A stretch of DNA of 64,000 nucleotides, taken from contig PDZW01000013.1 of the NCBI GenBank assembly GCA_002753155.1, positions 1-64,000 of the forward strand, given 5' to 3'. The notes beneath the pieces were generated by a model. It did not search any database. It saw only the letters and a program-made list of their open reading frames with translations, and was not told the DNA's origin. Both the position numbers and the translations under genes were made by a program. This DNA comes from Alphaproteobacteria bacterium WMHbin7 (GTDB lineage Bacteria; Pseudomonadota; Alphaproteobacteria; Rhodospirillales; WMHbin7). Of the stretch, positions 19,108-28,720 are shown piece after piece (position 1 is the first letter of the stretch; every line of letters begins with the position of its first letter).

Positions 19108-20256
19108 GTGCTTTTTCAGAAAGACACGTCCGGCCTTACACCGCTTGCGGCGTTCCGCGCCCTGAAGGAGCGCGGCGAGTTGAAGCCGGACCCGGGCCAG
19201 TCCCTGGTTGCCGAAAAACTGGAAAGCCTCTATCACGCGCTCAAGGACTACCATCCCGGACAGGGCGAGTCGGGATGGCGGTCGCGTTTCGGATTGTCCT
19301 GGCGCAAGGAAACCGAAACGCCCCCCATGGGGCTTTACATCTATGGCGATGTGGGCCGCGGCAAATCCATGCTGATGGATCTGTTCTTCGAGACGGTGAC
19401 CATCGCGGGCAAGCGGCGCGTCCATTTTCACGAATTCATGCAAGACATCCACCAGGAAATTCACCGCTGGCGCCAGATGCCGGGGCGCCAAGCCACGGCC
19501 GATCCCATGCCCCGCATGGCTCGGCACATCGCGGAAGACACCTGGCTTTTATGTCTGGATGAGTTGCAGATACTTGATATCGCCGATGCCATGATCGTGG
19601 GCCGCCTGTTCCAAGCTCTTTTTGAAAATGGCGTGGTCATCGTCGCCACCTCGAACCGGGCGCCAGACGAGTTGTACAAGGATGGGCTTCAACGCGAGCG
19701 CTTTCTGCCCTTCATCGATCTGATCAATCAGCGTCTGGATGTTCTGGAATTGGCCGTGGGGCCCGATTACCGGCTCAACCGCCTGAAGGGCCATCCGGTC
19801 TATTACACGCCCTTGGGGGCCGAGGCTGAGGCCGGGCTCGATCAGGCCTTCGCCTTGCTGTCGGATGGTGCCGAGGAGGTGGCGAAGGTCATTCAGGTTC
19901 TGGGCCACGAGGTGAAGGTGCCGCGCGCCGGCAACAAAGTGGCGCGCTTCACTTTCGAGGAGTTGTGCGACTCGCCCTTGGGACCGGCGGATTATCTGGC
20001 CCTGGCTTCGCGTTTCGTTGCCCTGCTGGTTTCCGAGGTGCCGGTGCTGGGGCCTGAAAAGCGCGACGCCGCCAAGCGTTTCGTCACGCTTGTCGATGCG
20101 CTTTACGACCACCGCTGCATTCTGGTCTGTTCGTCCGCAGCGACGCCGGAAGCGCTTTACCCCGAAGGCGACGGCTCATTCGAATTTCATCGGACGGTGT
20201 CGCGCCTGATCGAAATGCAAAGCCGCGACTATCTGGCTAGTTCGCACCTAGCCTAA
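19108..20256 (+). CDS. zapE: ZapE/AFG1-like cell-division ATPase
   Basis: The protein has 382 residues and starts with GTG directly after the stop of the DHH gene. Walker A is GDVGRGKS within LYIYGDVGRGKSMLMDLFFE, Walker B is LLCLDELQI, and the AFG1 region VHFHEFMQDIHQEIHRWR is present. ZapE is a Z-ring-associated ATPase in proteobacteria. Its 3-prime end overlaps the convergent next gene by 9 bases. Confidence 0.9.
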   Translation: MLFQKDTSGLTPLAAFRALKERGELKPDPGQSLVAEKLESLYHALKDYHPGQGESGWRSRFGLSWRKETETPPMGLYIYGDVGRGKSMLMDLFFETVTIAGKRRVHFHEFMQDIHQEIHRWRQMPGRQATADPMPRMARHIAEDTWLLCLDELQILDIADAMIVGRLFQALFENGVVIVATSNRAPDELYKDGLQRERFLPFIDLINQRLDVLELAVGPDYRLNRLKGHPVYYTPLGAEAEAGLDQAFALLSDGAEEVAKVIQVLGHEVKVPRAGNKVARFTFEELCDSPLGPADYLALASRFVALLVSEVPVLGPEKRDAAKRFVTLVDALYDHRCILVCSSAATPEALYPEGDGSFEFHRTVSRLIEMQSRDYLASSHLA

Positions 20257-20793
20257 TTTTCTGCTTAGATCGGCAAGCCAGGAAATTCGGGCCTCGGCCT
20301 GGGAAATTTCAAGCTCGAGCCAGGAGATCAGCGGCGCCGACGACCCGCTTTCGGCTTCCTGGCGTTTCAGGTCCATCAAGCGCGTCCGGTCAGTGGTGAC
20401 GGCATCCGAGAGAATGGCAGCCTGTTCCGCCTGTTCGTCGATGGGCAGCAGATGCAAGAAGCGCAGCTTGAGGGCAACCAGCAGCCGGGTCAGATCGCTG
20501 CCCGAACGCAAGGGTGCCGTCAAAAGCGTGATCAGTTCCTTTTGTCCGGTTTCAGTAATGGCCAGGAGGGCGTCGTCTTCCATGCCCTTGCCGTCGACCG
20601 CCTCGACCAAACCCTCATAGCGCAGAAGTTCGATCGAACTGCCCATAAGGTCAAGCGACGGGCCGACCATCCGGCTGATGAACTGGCGTGTCCTTCCGGC
20701 CAAGTCGCTATAGCGGCGCGCTTTCTCGGCTACCAGACCAAGCGCGCACAGGCGAACCGATTCCTTGGGCGTCAATGTCAGATCGGGAAACAT
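20248..20793 (-). CDS. Putative winged-helix regulator, PadR/MarR-like
   Basis: The protein has 181 residues. The first 110 residues read as a winged helix (TPKESVRLCALGLVAEK, then the wing region LLAITETGQKELITLLT). They are followed by a helical C-terminal half resembling the dimerisation region of PadR-type regulators, and the ITETGQ wing is a typical PadR/MarR feature. The target genes are unknown. It overlaps zapE tail-to-tail, which probably says nothing about function. Confidence 0.6.
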   Translation of the reverse strand: MFPDLTLTPKESVRLCALGLVAEKARRYSDLAGRTRQFISRMVGPSLDLMGSSIELLRYEGLVEAVDGKGMEDDALLAITETGQKELITLLTAPLRSGSDLTRLLVALKLRFLHLLPIDEQAEQAAILSDAVTTDRTRLMDLKRQEAESGSSAPLISWLELEISQAEARISWLADLSRKLG

Positions 20794-20852
20794 GCCTTGG
20801 ACCCGTTGCGACTCATTACCATACTAAATATAGGCCAACAGTGCCTTTTCGT

Positions 20853-22076
20853 CTAGGCCGCCGCCAAGTCCTTGCGAATCCCCAGCCTTTGCCAGACGTC
20901 GCCCAGGGCATCGACCAGCTTGTCCATCATGGCGTCGTCGTGCAGGGGGGTCGGCGTGATGCGCAGACGTTCCGTGCCTTTGGGCACGGTGGGATAATTG
21001 ATTGGTTGCACGTAGATATTATGACGGAACAAAAGTTCGTCGCTGGCTTGTTTGCACAGGGCAGCATTGCCCACCATGATGGGCACAATGTGGCTGACCG
21101 AGGGCAGCACGGGCAGGCCCAGCTTGGCCAAACGCTTCTTCAAGGTGGCGGCGCGCTCCTGATGGCGCTCGCGCATCTCGTTATGGCTGCGCAGATAACG
21201 GATGCTGGCCAGCGCTGCGGCGGCCACGCCGGGCGGCGGCGAGGTCGAAAAGATGAAGCCCTGACCGAAGCTGCGCACGAAATCGACCATGGCGGCCGAG
21301 CCCGCGATATAGCCCCCCACCACGCCAATCGCCTTGGCCATGGTGCCCTGAATGATGGTGATGCGATCCAGAACGCCGTCGCGCTCGGCAACGCCCGAGC
21401 CTTGCAAGCCGTACATGCCGCAGGCATGGACTTCGTCGCAATAGGTCATGGCGCCATGGCGCTCGGCCACGTCGCAGACATCGGCCATGGGGGCAATGTC
21501 GCCATCCATCGAATAAACCGATTCAAAGGCCACCATCTTGGGCTGATCCTTGGGATATTCGGATAAGAGGCGGTCCAGGTCCTTTACGTCGTTATGCTTC
21601 CAGACATGCTTGTCGGAACGCCCGTGGCGAATGCCCTCGATCATTGAATTGTGGTTAAGCTCGTCCGAGAAAACGACCATCCCCGGTATCTGGGCGCCCA
21701 GGGTGGAAAGCGTGGTCTGGTTGGCCACATAGCCCGAGGTGAAAAGAAGGGCGGCTTCCTTTTGATTCCAGTCGGCCAACTCGCGTTCAAGCAGAACGTG
21801 ATAATGGTTGGTGCCAGCAATGTTGCGTGTGCCTCCGGCCCCGGCGCCGCAGGTTTTGACGGCCTCGACCATGGCGTCGATCACCACGGGGTTGAGTCCC
21901 ATCGCCAGGTAATCATTTGAGCACCAAACAGCGACATCAACGACCTTGCCATCGGGCTGATAGTTCCTGGCATAGGGAAAGGCCCCGGCCTGACGCTCAA
22001 GATCGGCAAAAACCCGATAACGCCCCTCGGTTTTCAACTCGCCCAGACGGTCTTGGAAAAACTTCTCGTACTTCAT
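20853..22076 (-). CDS. hemA: 5-aminolevulinate synthase
   Basis: The protein has 407 residues and begins [20 protein letters not shown], with TTGGAG 9 bases before the ATG. It is a PLP-dependent alpha-oxoamine synthase. The PLP Lys is K248 in [12 protein letters not shown], and the family landmarks [18 protein letters not shown] and [15 protein letters not shown] are all present. It condenses glycine with succinyl-CoA (C4 pathway), which is characteristic of alphaproteobacteria. The position next to MTB genes is not close enough to imply a specific magnetosome role. Confidence 0.95.
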   Translation of the reverse strand: MKYEKFFQDRLGELKTEGRYRVFADLERQAGAFPYARNYQPDGKVVDVAVWCSNDYLAMGLNPVVIDAMVEAVKTCGAGAGGTRNIAGTNHYHVLLERELADWNQKEAALLFTSGYVANQTTLSTLGAQIPGMVVFSDELNHNSMIEGIRHGRSDKHVWKHNDVKDLDRLLSEYPKDQPKMVAFESVYSMDGDIAPMADVCDVAERHGAMTYCDEVHACGMYGLQGSGVAERDGVLDRITIIQGTMAKAIGVVGGYIAGSAAMVDFVRSFGQGFIFSTSPPPGVAAAALASIRYLRSHNEMRERHQERAATLKKRLAKLGLPVLPSVSHIVPIMVGNAALCKQASDELLFRHNIYVQPINYPTVPKGTERLRITPTPLHDDAMMDKLVDALGDVWQRLGIRKDLAAA

Positions 22077-22286
22077 GCCAGCTAACTCCAAGGGGTGGCG
22101 ACTCCGGGGGAGCCCCACCAAGAAATTTTATTATCCTAATCGAAGGGCCGTCTTTTCGGCAACCCTTTGCTTGCCCTGGTGGCTTTTCGGTTACCCACAG
22201 CCTCTCAGGACTTTCAATAGAGGCAAAAAGCGGATAGTCTCTCGAAAGCTTCTCTCGCTAGAATCAACGGGAAAGCCAAAGGGGAT

Positions 22287-24374
22287 ATGAAATCGCCGAC
22301 GACCGATGCCGCCCCGCCGGGCTTGGCGGCGCTCGCCACCGAGTTGGGTGAGGCGCTGTCCGTCATCGCTTTTCGCCGGGTCCAGGCGAGGGGCGAACTC
22401 CCTGTCTATACTTGGTTTTCTCCTGCGGCGAAGCGATTTCTAGGGGTCGATTCCGAGACGACCGCTCCGCAAGGGGTCCTTGCCGCCGTGCATTGGGCTG
22501 ACCGGGACGGCTTGGCCGAATCCATTCAAGCATCGGCGGAACGGCTTGACATCTCGACAGAGACGTTCCGTGTCGTCACCCCCTCGGGCGTTGTTGTCTG
22601 GCTGGAAGGCATGGCGCGCCCCCAAGCAATGCCCGATGGCGCCGTGGTCTGGGAAGGGATCTGGGTCGACGTTTCCGAAGGCAAGCGAGCGCTTCAGCGC
22701 CTCGATCTCATTCTGGGTCACGCTTCCGACGGCATTATCCTGATCGATGAGGAAGGCAAAATTCAACTGGTCAACCTGGCGGCCGAGGAGTTGTTCGGCT
22801 ATGCGCCGGGTGAATTGCTGGGCCAGCCCGTCGAGTGCCTGATGGAAGGTCAGGACCGCAAGAATCACCACGCGTATATCCGGAACTATCTGAACACCGG
22901 CGTTAGCGCGAAGTTGGGCCGGGGATCGCGCGAGTTGACGGCAAGACGCAAAAACGGCAGCGCATTTCTGATCGACCTCTCGGTCAGCGAGGTGCGCTCG
23001 GAGGGAAAACGCTATTTCATCGCCATTGGCCGCGACATCTCGCAAAGAAAAGCGACCGAGGCCAAGCTCGAATTCCTGGCCTATCACGATGTTCTGACCG
23101 GCCTGTCGAATCTGTCACGTTTCAGGGAATTCTTCGAAACACTGCTGGCAAGTCGGCGCGAGACGGGGCTTGCGCTCAATCTGCTGTCGCTGGGCATCGA
23201 CGGCTTCTCCTTCATCAACACGACGTTGGGTCATCACGTCGGCGATGCCGTCTTGAAATCCATCGCCCTTCGTCTGGTCACGCTGGCCGGACCCGAGGCC
23301 ATGGTGGCCCGCGTGGGCGGCGACCGCTTCCTGGCGCTGCTGCCCGACATGGCGCCCGGGCGCCTGATCTCGGATCGGGTCGAGCGCATTTCAAGGGGCA
23401 TGAAAGAGCCCTTGTCCTCAGAGGGGCAGGAGTTCGAACTGTCCGCCTCGATCGGCGTGGCGGTGTGGCCCAGAGACGCCGACGGTGCCGAAACGCTGAT
23501 CCGCTATTCCGAAGCCGCACTTGAACATGCCAAGGCCATCGGCCCCGGTACTGTCCATATCTTCACCCGCGAATTGGGCGAGAAGGGGGCCAAGGCACTC
23601 AGCTTGCAAAGCCGCATTCGCCGGGCCATCGAGAATCAGGAATTCACCGCCCATTACCAGCCGCAGGTGGATTTGCAAACCAAGGCCATCGTCGGCATGG
23701 AAGCCCTGGTGCGCTGGTTCACGCCGGAAGGCCCCATTTCCCCGGTCGAGTTCATTCCGGTGGCCGAGGAATTCGGCCTGATCGATCCCATCAGCGAGGT
23801 GGTGGTGCTGGCCGTCTGCCGCCAGCTCAAGGATTGGCGGGCCAAGGGGATCGCCATCGTCCCGGTGGCGGTGAACATCTCCTGGCGTCAATTTCGCAAT
23901 CCAAGACGCCTTTTGGCATCGCTTGACGAAGCGCTGACGGCCACCGGCATCGATCCAGCTTTTCTGGAAATCGAACTGACGGAAAGCTCGGCCATGCAAG
24001 ACATCGCATCGGCCATTGCCACAATCCGCATGCTGAACGAGCGGGGCCTCAGTTGCGCCATCGATGATTTCGGCACCGGCTATTCCTCCTTGAGCGCACT
24101 CAAACGCTTTCCCATCCGCAAGCTTAAGGTGGATCGTTCCTTCGTCATCGACATCGACAACGATCCCAACGATGCCGCCATCGTCAACGCCATCATTGCC
24201 ATGGCGCATGCGCTGAAATTGAAGGTGGTGGCAGAGGGCGTGGAAACCCAAAGCCATCTCGATTATCTGCGCAGCCTGAAATGCGACCAGATGCAGGGCT
24301 ATCTCTTCAGCCCCCCCCTGGCCGCCGAAAAGATCGAGGGCTTCCTCAAGGAAGGCAAGCGACTGGAAGGGTAG
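22287..24374 (+). CDS. PAS-PAS-GGDEF-EAL protein, probable c-di-GMP phosphodiesterase
   Basis: The protein has 695 residues. Two PAS-like regions are followed by a GGDEF domain (about 265-425) whose signature has become GGDRF. An EAL domain follows (about 435-690) with EALVRW, ELTES, DDFGTGYSSL and EGVET. The EAL catalytic residues appear intact, so hydrolysis is the likely activity. The GGDEF half probably acts as a regulatory GTP-binding domain or is inactive. A GGGGAT sequence sits before the ATG. It is a single-gene unit. Confidence 0.9.
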   Translation: MKSPTTDAAPPGLAALATELGEALSVIAFRRVQARGELPVYTWFSPAAKRFLGVDSETTAPQGVLAAVHWADRDGLAESIQASAERLDISTETFRVVTPSGVVVWLEGMARPQAMPDGAVVWEGIWVDVSEGKRALQRLDLILGHASDGIILIDEEGKIQLVNLAAEELFGYAPGELLGQPVECLMEGQDRKNHHAYIRNYLNTGVSAKLGRGSRELTARRKNGSAFLIDLSVSEVRSEGKRYFIAIGRDISQRKATEAKLEFLAYHDVLTGLSNLSRFREFFETLLASRRETGLALNLLSLGIDGFSFINTTLGHHVGDAVLKSIALRLVTLAGPEAMVARVGGDRFLALLPDMAPGRLISDRVERISRGMKEPLSSEGQEFELSASIGVAVWPRDADGAETLIRYSEAALEHAKAIGPGTVHIFTRELGEKGAKALSLQSRIRRAIENQEFTAHYQPQVDLQTKAIVGMEALVRWFTPEGPISPVEFIPVAEEFGLIDPISEVVVLAVCRQLKDWRAKGIAIVPVAVNISWRQFRNPRRLLASLDEALTATGIDPAFLEIELTESSAMQDIASAIATIRMLNERGLSCAIDDFGTGYSSLSALKRFPIRKLKVDRSFVIDIDNDPNDAAIVNAIIAMAHALKLKVVAEGVETQSHLDYLRSLKCDQMQGYLFSPPLAAEKIEGFLKEGKRLEG

Positions 24375-24544
24375 AACCCTTGCGCCCCCTCGGGAGGGGG
24401 GGCTGTCCTGCGACCTGAATAAAACTGACGTTTTTGTATGGGAAAATAGGGCGTATCCTTGAGGCGTCGCCGACGGCGGCCAGAAAAACAGAGGGGGGGG
24501 GCTTCGGCTTCCATTGCAACCAATCGAAACAAGTGGAGGAGACA

Positions 24545-25537
24545 ATGAAGCTGCGCGTAACGACATTCAACTGCGAGAATCTTTTCGGACGCTATCGCTT
24601 CCTAGATATCGCGCCAGAGAAGAAGAAGGATGGCTACGAGAGCCAAATCCAGATTTACGAAATCATCGCACTTGAGGAGGGGCGAACCGGAAGATTGAAG
24701 CCCAAACCTATCGCCGAGGCCCAGCGCCGAAACACGGCGGCCGCTATCTTGACGGCAGAACCGGACATCCTTTGCGTGGCCGAGGTGGAGAATCTGCTGG
24801 CCCTACGTCTTTTCAATGCGCGCTATCTCGAGAATTATTTTGACCGCATCGTCCTGGTCGACGGCAATGACCCACGTGGAATCGATGTAGGGATTCTGGT
24901 GAAACGGGGGCTGAAGGCTGACATTCTCAGGATTGCCTCGCATGCTGACGACGCCAAGGATGGCGGTATCCTGCCCACAACCAACCGGCTGGACGCGCGG
25001 AACTGCCTTGGGAACGCCGTCTTTTCCCGCGACTGCCTGGAAGTCGATATCGGAGTGGGAAGACGGAAGCTGACCCTCCTGGCCAATCATTTCAAGGCCC
25101 AGGATGGAAAGCCCGCTTCGACTGCGAAGAGATTGATCCAGTCGAAGCGGGTCCTCGACATCGTCAAGGCTTGTCGGAGGAGGGAAACGCTGCCGGTCGT
25201 GCTGGGCGATCTGAACGTGGATAGCAAGGGCAGCCAATATGATGGCAGCCTCGATCCTCTGCTGCACTCCCGGCTGTTGAGCGATCCCTTCGCGAGCATC
25301 GCCCAGGAAAAAAAGTGGACGCACTATTATTCCAGCAAGAGGTCAGTCAGCCGCCTCGACTATATTCTGGTCGATAGCGAGCTTGAGGATGGCGTGGTGG
25401 GCACAGAAGTTTTCCGCGGCGGTCTGTCGCCGAACTGTCCGAAGAAGCATTATGACGGCGAGCGAGTCGGCACGATCGAGGAGGACAAGCTGGAGGCCAG
25501 CGACCACTGTCCGGTGACCGTGACACTGTCGCTTTGA
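24545..25537 (+). CDS. Endonuclease/exonuclease/phosphatase (EEP) family protein
   Basis: The protein has 330 residues. The start at 24545 was chosen because GGAGGAG precedes it by 4 bases and MKLRVTTFNCENLFGRYRF matches EEP starts. Catalytic landmarks are Asn9 (FNCENL), Glu in VAEVEN, the DVGIL region, NHF, GDLNVDS, and the terminal SDHCPV. The family includes nucleases and phosphodiesterases; there is no signal peptide, so it acts in the cytoplasm. A large hairpin lies just downstream. Confidence 0.8.
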   Translation: MKLRVTTFNCENLFGRYRFLDIAPEKKKDGYESQIQIYEIIALEEGRTGRLKPKPIAEAQRRNTAAAILTAEPDILCVAEVENLLALRLFNARYLENYFDRIVLVDGNDPRGIDVGILVKRGLKADILRIASHADDAKDGGILPTTNRLDARNCLGNAVFSRDCLEVDIGVGRRKLTLLANHFKAQDGKPASTAKRLIQSKRVLDIVKACRRRETLPVVLGDLNVDSKGSQYDGSLDPLLHSRLLSDPFASIAQEKKWTHYYSSKRSVSRLDYILVDSELEDGVVGTEVFRGGLSPNCPKKHYDGERVGTIEEDKLEASDHCPVTVTLSL

Positions 25538-25544
25538 GGCGAAG

Positions 25545-25584
25545 ATTCCGGCGATGGAACGGATGTTCCTTCCGTCGCCGGAAT
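25545..25584. terminator. Hairpin downstream of the EEP gene
   Basis: A perfect 10-base inverted repeat pairs 25545-25554 with 25575-25584. Nested inside it is a second repeat (GGAAC, GGAT, GTTCC; 25556-25569). It begins 8 bases after the stop. There is no U-run, so it may be a transcript-stabilising hairpin or a factor-assisted terminator. Confidence 0.5.
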
Positions 25585-25753
25585 GTTACCGATTCGTGAT
25601 GACTGAGACCCCAGTCCCACAACGCCAAGCGCAGTTAAGAAATTAAGGAATAGGTTCCACTTTGGCTTCGCCACAGATGTAGTTAAAATGCATCGGAGAG
25701 TGACAAGGGTTTGTGGTATCTATGAATTTGATCTTCCGGAGAGCCAGCCTCGC

Positions 25754-26515
25754 ATGACATCCGCCTCCAGCGATTCTGATGCCCCCTTGGATGAAGTTCC
25801 CGCCCACGAGGCTTCGGAACCCAGGGCCGAGGACAGGACGGCGCGTCACAAGCATTCCTATACGGTCACCTGTTCCAGTTCATTCCGCGATGCCGTCGAT
25901 GCCATGGCCCGGACGCGCAAGGTGAATGTGGGCGATCTGGCCAGATCGGTGATGCTGGTGGTTCCGGAAAAGACGATCGAGGACCAACCCGATCCCGGCG
26001 AACCGCCGCCGGGAGACCGCGAGACGGTGATCTTGAAATCCGGCCCGGCCGAGGGGCGCCCCTGGCGGCGCAAGCCGCGCCTTCAGGTGCGCATGACTCC
26101 CGGCTTTTCCATTTCTTTTATCCGCAAGGCGCTGGCGCTGGCCTTGCTGATGGGCCAGGGCGAAATTGCCGTGCGGGTCGATGACGGCAAGGCAAAACCG
26201 GTGATCGAGCCTGTTGCCTTGCCGCCCAGCGGTCCCGATCCGGCGGAACTGGCCCATCATGTCGAAGAGGTCGAGCGGCTGCGCACCATCATCAATCTTC
26301 TTGCCTTCGACCCACTTCCCCATGGCGTTCTGACCCGCGAGGAAGCCTTGCATGTGCTGGGCTTTCCCCCAACCTCCAGGCCCGACGACCGCACGCTGCG
26401 CAGCAAATTCAGGTTGTTGGCGACCATCCATCATCCCGACAGCAGCCATGGCAGCCATCATCGGATGAGCCAGCTCAATGCTGCGATGGAACTTCTAAAG
26501 CGCGGCGCGGCCTAG
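25754..26515 (+). CDS. Protein with C-terminal J-domain
   Basis: The protein has 253 residues from the ATG at 25754 (GGAGAG about 10 bases upstream). The N-terminal two-thirds holds a basic region (RHKHSYTVTCSSSFRDAVDA) and a hydrophobic stretch (FIRKALALALLMG). The last 65 residues form a J-domain with the HPD motif in TIHHPDSSHG. J-domains stimulate DnaK ATPase activity. The N-terminal part is not one I recognise and may bind the client. An earlier in-frame ATG at 25688 has no ribosome site. Confidence 0.6.
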   Translation: MTSASSDSDAPLDEVPAHEASEPRAEDRTARHKHSYTVTCSSSFRDAVDAMARTRKVNVGDLARSVMLVVPEKTIEDQPDPGEPPPGDRETVILKSGPAEGRPWRRKPRLQVRMTPGFSISFIRKALALALLMGQGEIAVRVDDGKAKPVIEPVALPPSGPDPAELAHHVEEVERLRTIINLLAFDPLPHGVLTREEALHVLGFPPTSRPDDRTLRSKFRLLATIHHPDSSHGSHHRMSQLNAAMELLKRGAA

Positions 26516-26619
26516 CCTCAAAGTAATCCCGCCTGTAATGAACCGCTCTGTCAAAACAGGTTGACGGCGGGCGGCAAAGCCACCATATCAAGAAAGTCTA
26601 ATGTATCTTGGAGGGCGGC

Positions 26620-26955
26620 ATGCCGGAAATTCAGGTGGGCGGGCGAAGCATTGGCGTCAGCGAGGCGGGCTGGCTGGACGATCTTAAGGATTGGAGCGAG
26701 GACGTGGCCCAGGCCATTGCTCTTCGCGAAAGTGTGCAGCTTACGCCTGAGCATTGGGACGTCATTCGCGAAAGCCGCGCCTATTTCGAGGAATATGGAA
26801 CAGTGGCCGAGCAACGCGTCTTCATGAAGCTGATGAAGGAAAAATACGGGGCCGAGTGCTCCAGCCAGCAATATCTCTATCAGCTCTTTCCGCATGGCCT
26901 TTTGAAGCAGGGCAACAAGATCGCCGGCCTTCCCCGTCCCAAGGGCTGTAGCTGA
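26620..26955 (+). CDS. tusE: DsrC/TusE-family sulfur-relay protein
   Basis: The protein has 111 residues and starts at ATG 26620 after GGAGG. It has the family fold sequence (LTPEHWDVIRESRAYFEEYG, LFPHGLLKQGNKIAGLPRP) and ends KGCS, keeping the penultimate Cys. The second C-terminal Cys of true DsrC, about eleven residues earlier, is Asn. A single penultimate Cys is the TusE pattern for tRNA 2-thiolation. The rest of the tus pathway is not in the window. A second, differently changed copy lies at 33456. Confidence 0.75.
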   Translation: MPEIQVGGRSIGVSEAGWLDDLKDWSEDVAQAIALRESVQLTPEHWDVIRESRAYFEEYGTVAEQRVFMKLMKEKYGAECSSQQYLYQLFPHGLLKQGNKIAGLPRPKGCS

Positions 26956-26980
26956 CCTTTGCCGGTGCTATAGTTCTGGC

Positions 26981-27736
26981 ATGAGCTTTGAAACGCTGAC
27001 CTATGCGGTGCAGGATGCGGTGGCTGAGATTCGTCTCAACCGCCCGCATCGCATGAATGCCCTGACCCTCGAAAGCTATGATGCGTTGGAGCGCTGCCTG
27101 GAGCGTGCCGAAGCCGACCCGGCTGTCCGTGTCGTGCTTCTGGGCGGCGAGGGCCGGGCTTTTTGCGCGGGCGCCGATCTTAAGGAAGAGATGGATGCAA
27201 ATCGGCTGATCGCGTGCGAGCAGTCGCTGGCTCGCAAGCTCCATGCCCTGCCCAAGCCGGTGATTGCCGCCGTTCATGGCCCTGCGCTGGGGGCGGGGGC
27301 CGAGATCATCCTGGCTTGCGATTTCATTCTGATGGCCAGGGATGCAAGCTTTGCTCTGCCCGAAATCGGTCTTGGAAATTTTCTGGGCGGCGGCGCCTCG
27401 GCCCTGCTGCCAAGATGGGTGGGGCTTGCCAAAGCCCGCGAGATCGTGATGCTGGGTCTGAAGATCGATGCTGTGGAAGCCCATGCCATCGGCCTGGCCT
27501 GCCGCATCTTTTCCAACGAGGGTTTTAGCGAAGCCGCCAGGGCGTTCGCCTTGGAAGTCGCCAGCCAGCCACCTCTGCCCCTCCGCCTTGCCAAGGAGCA
27601 GTTCAACCGGATCTGGTTTCAGAATTTCGAAGAGACCCTGGAAGCCGAGGCCCAGGCCATGCGTGAATGTCTGGACAGCCCGGACTGGCAGGAAAAGCTG
27701 GCCGACTTCAGGAAAAGGCGCCAGCCGCCCCCTTGA
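26981..27736 (+). CDS. Enoyl-CoA hydratase/isomerase family protein
   Basis: The protein has 251 residues of the crotonase fold. Oxyanion-hole segments are AFCAGADLK and HGPALGAGAEI; the downstream catalytic Glu is probably in LPEIGLGNFLGGG. The gene follows the tusE-like gene by 25 bases on the same strand. Substrate specificity within fatty-acid or amino-acid degradation is not determinable. Confidence 0.85.
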   Translation: MSFETLTYAVQDAVAEIRLNRPHRMNALTLESYDALERCLERAEADPAVRVVLLGGEGRAFCAGADLKEEMDANRLIACEQSLARKLHALPKPVIAAVHGPALGAGAEIILACDFILMARDASFALPEIGLGNFLGGGASALLPRWVGLAKAREIVMLGLKIDAVEAHAIGLACRIFSNEGFSEAARAFALEVASQPPLPLRLAKEQFNRIWFQNFEETLEAEAQAMRECLDSPDWQEKLADFRKRRQPPP

Positions 27737-27772
27737 CGCAGCGTCCTGTCCGTTTTGCAAAAAGGCTTTCCG

Positions 27773-28720
27773 TCAAATCAGCTTTCGTATCGCATCAGCG
27801 ATCTCGCTTGCTGTGTCGAGCGGCAAGGGCGATGCGAAGGGGGCAGAATCCGCGCCAGGTTTCAGCGCGTAGCCCTTGGCGATGAGATCGGCATGCAGCC
27901 TGGCATGTTTTGCGCCGACGAAACCGGGGGGGGCAAAGAGATGCACGGGGCGACCGGTAAAGCAGGCCTCCGAGAGCATGGAAACGGAATCACCGGTGAC
28001 CAGGATCTCATCGCCCATGGCCAGAAAGGCCAGATAGGGATTTTCCGGTCCGTGCCCGTCGAACAGGGCACAAGGGTCTTTCAATCTTGCGGCAAGGGTT
28101 TCCCAGGCAGGGCGCGGTGTGCGACGGCTTCCCGTCACCAGCAGACTTCCCCCCAGGCGATGTCGCAACGCCTCGATCTGATCGGCCAGCAGCGCAGCCG
28201 TCTTGGCATCGAAGGGGCGTTTATGCGTGGCGCCGCCCACCAGCACGGCCAGATAGGGCCTGGGCAGATGGGCCAGCTTGGTTTCCCATTCCTCCCTTGC
28301 GGCCGCCAGCTTGTCACGGGTCAGGCGGTGCGGGGCTCCGACAATGCGCAACTGATTGGGGGCTGCGGCATGGGAATCGTGCAAGGGAAGTGCTATCAGA
28401 TCAAAGTCACCGGCTCCCGCTCCCGGATGCATGATCTGCACGATCCTTGTTGCTCCCTTGCTTTGGCGCTTGATCCAGCGGGCGAGTGGTGCTGTGCGCC
28501 GTCCCGCCGCGATCACCAGATCGGGCCAGGGGGGTGCCAACTGAGCGCGGGTTTCCTTGGCAATGCCCGCCTGCGTGGCGCCCAGCATCCGGTTGGGAAG
28601 CACAGCCAGTCTTGTATAGGCGATGTGCTTGACCTCGAAGGGGCGTTTAAGCGCCTCGGCCACACCCAGGGCCTGATTGGCATGCCCAGCCGCCGTGTCG
28701 GCCAGAACCCAGACGCTCAT
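27773..28720 (-). CDS. ELM1-family (mitochondrial fission protein ELM1-like) protein
   Basis: The protein has 315 residues, beginning MSVWVLADTAAGHANQALGV, the family start. The C-terminal half holds the TGDSVSMLSEACFTGRPVHL segment, which resembles glycosyltransferase nucleotide-sugar sites. The plant homologue functions in mitochondrial division, but the bacterial role is not established. Its start overlaps the end of the TPP-enzyme gene by 4 bases, suggesting co-translation. Confidence 0.8.
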   Translation of the reverse strand: MSVWVLADTAAGHANQALGVAEALKRPFEVKHIAYTRLAVLPNRMLGATQAGIAKETRAQLAPPWPDLVIAAGRRTAPLARWIKRQSKGATRIVQIMHPGAGAGDFDLIALPLHDSHAAAPNQLRIVGAPHRLTRDKLAAAREEWETKLAHLPRPYLAVLVGGATHKRPFDAKTAALLADQIEALRHRLGGSLLVTGSRRTPRPAWETLAARLKDPCALFDGHGPENPYLAFLAMGDEILVTGDSVSMLSEACFTGRPVHLFAPPGFVGAKHARLHADLIAKGYALKPGADSAPFASPLPLDTASEIADAIRKLI

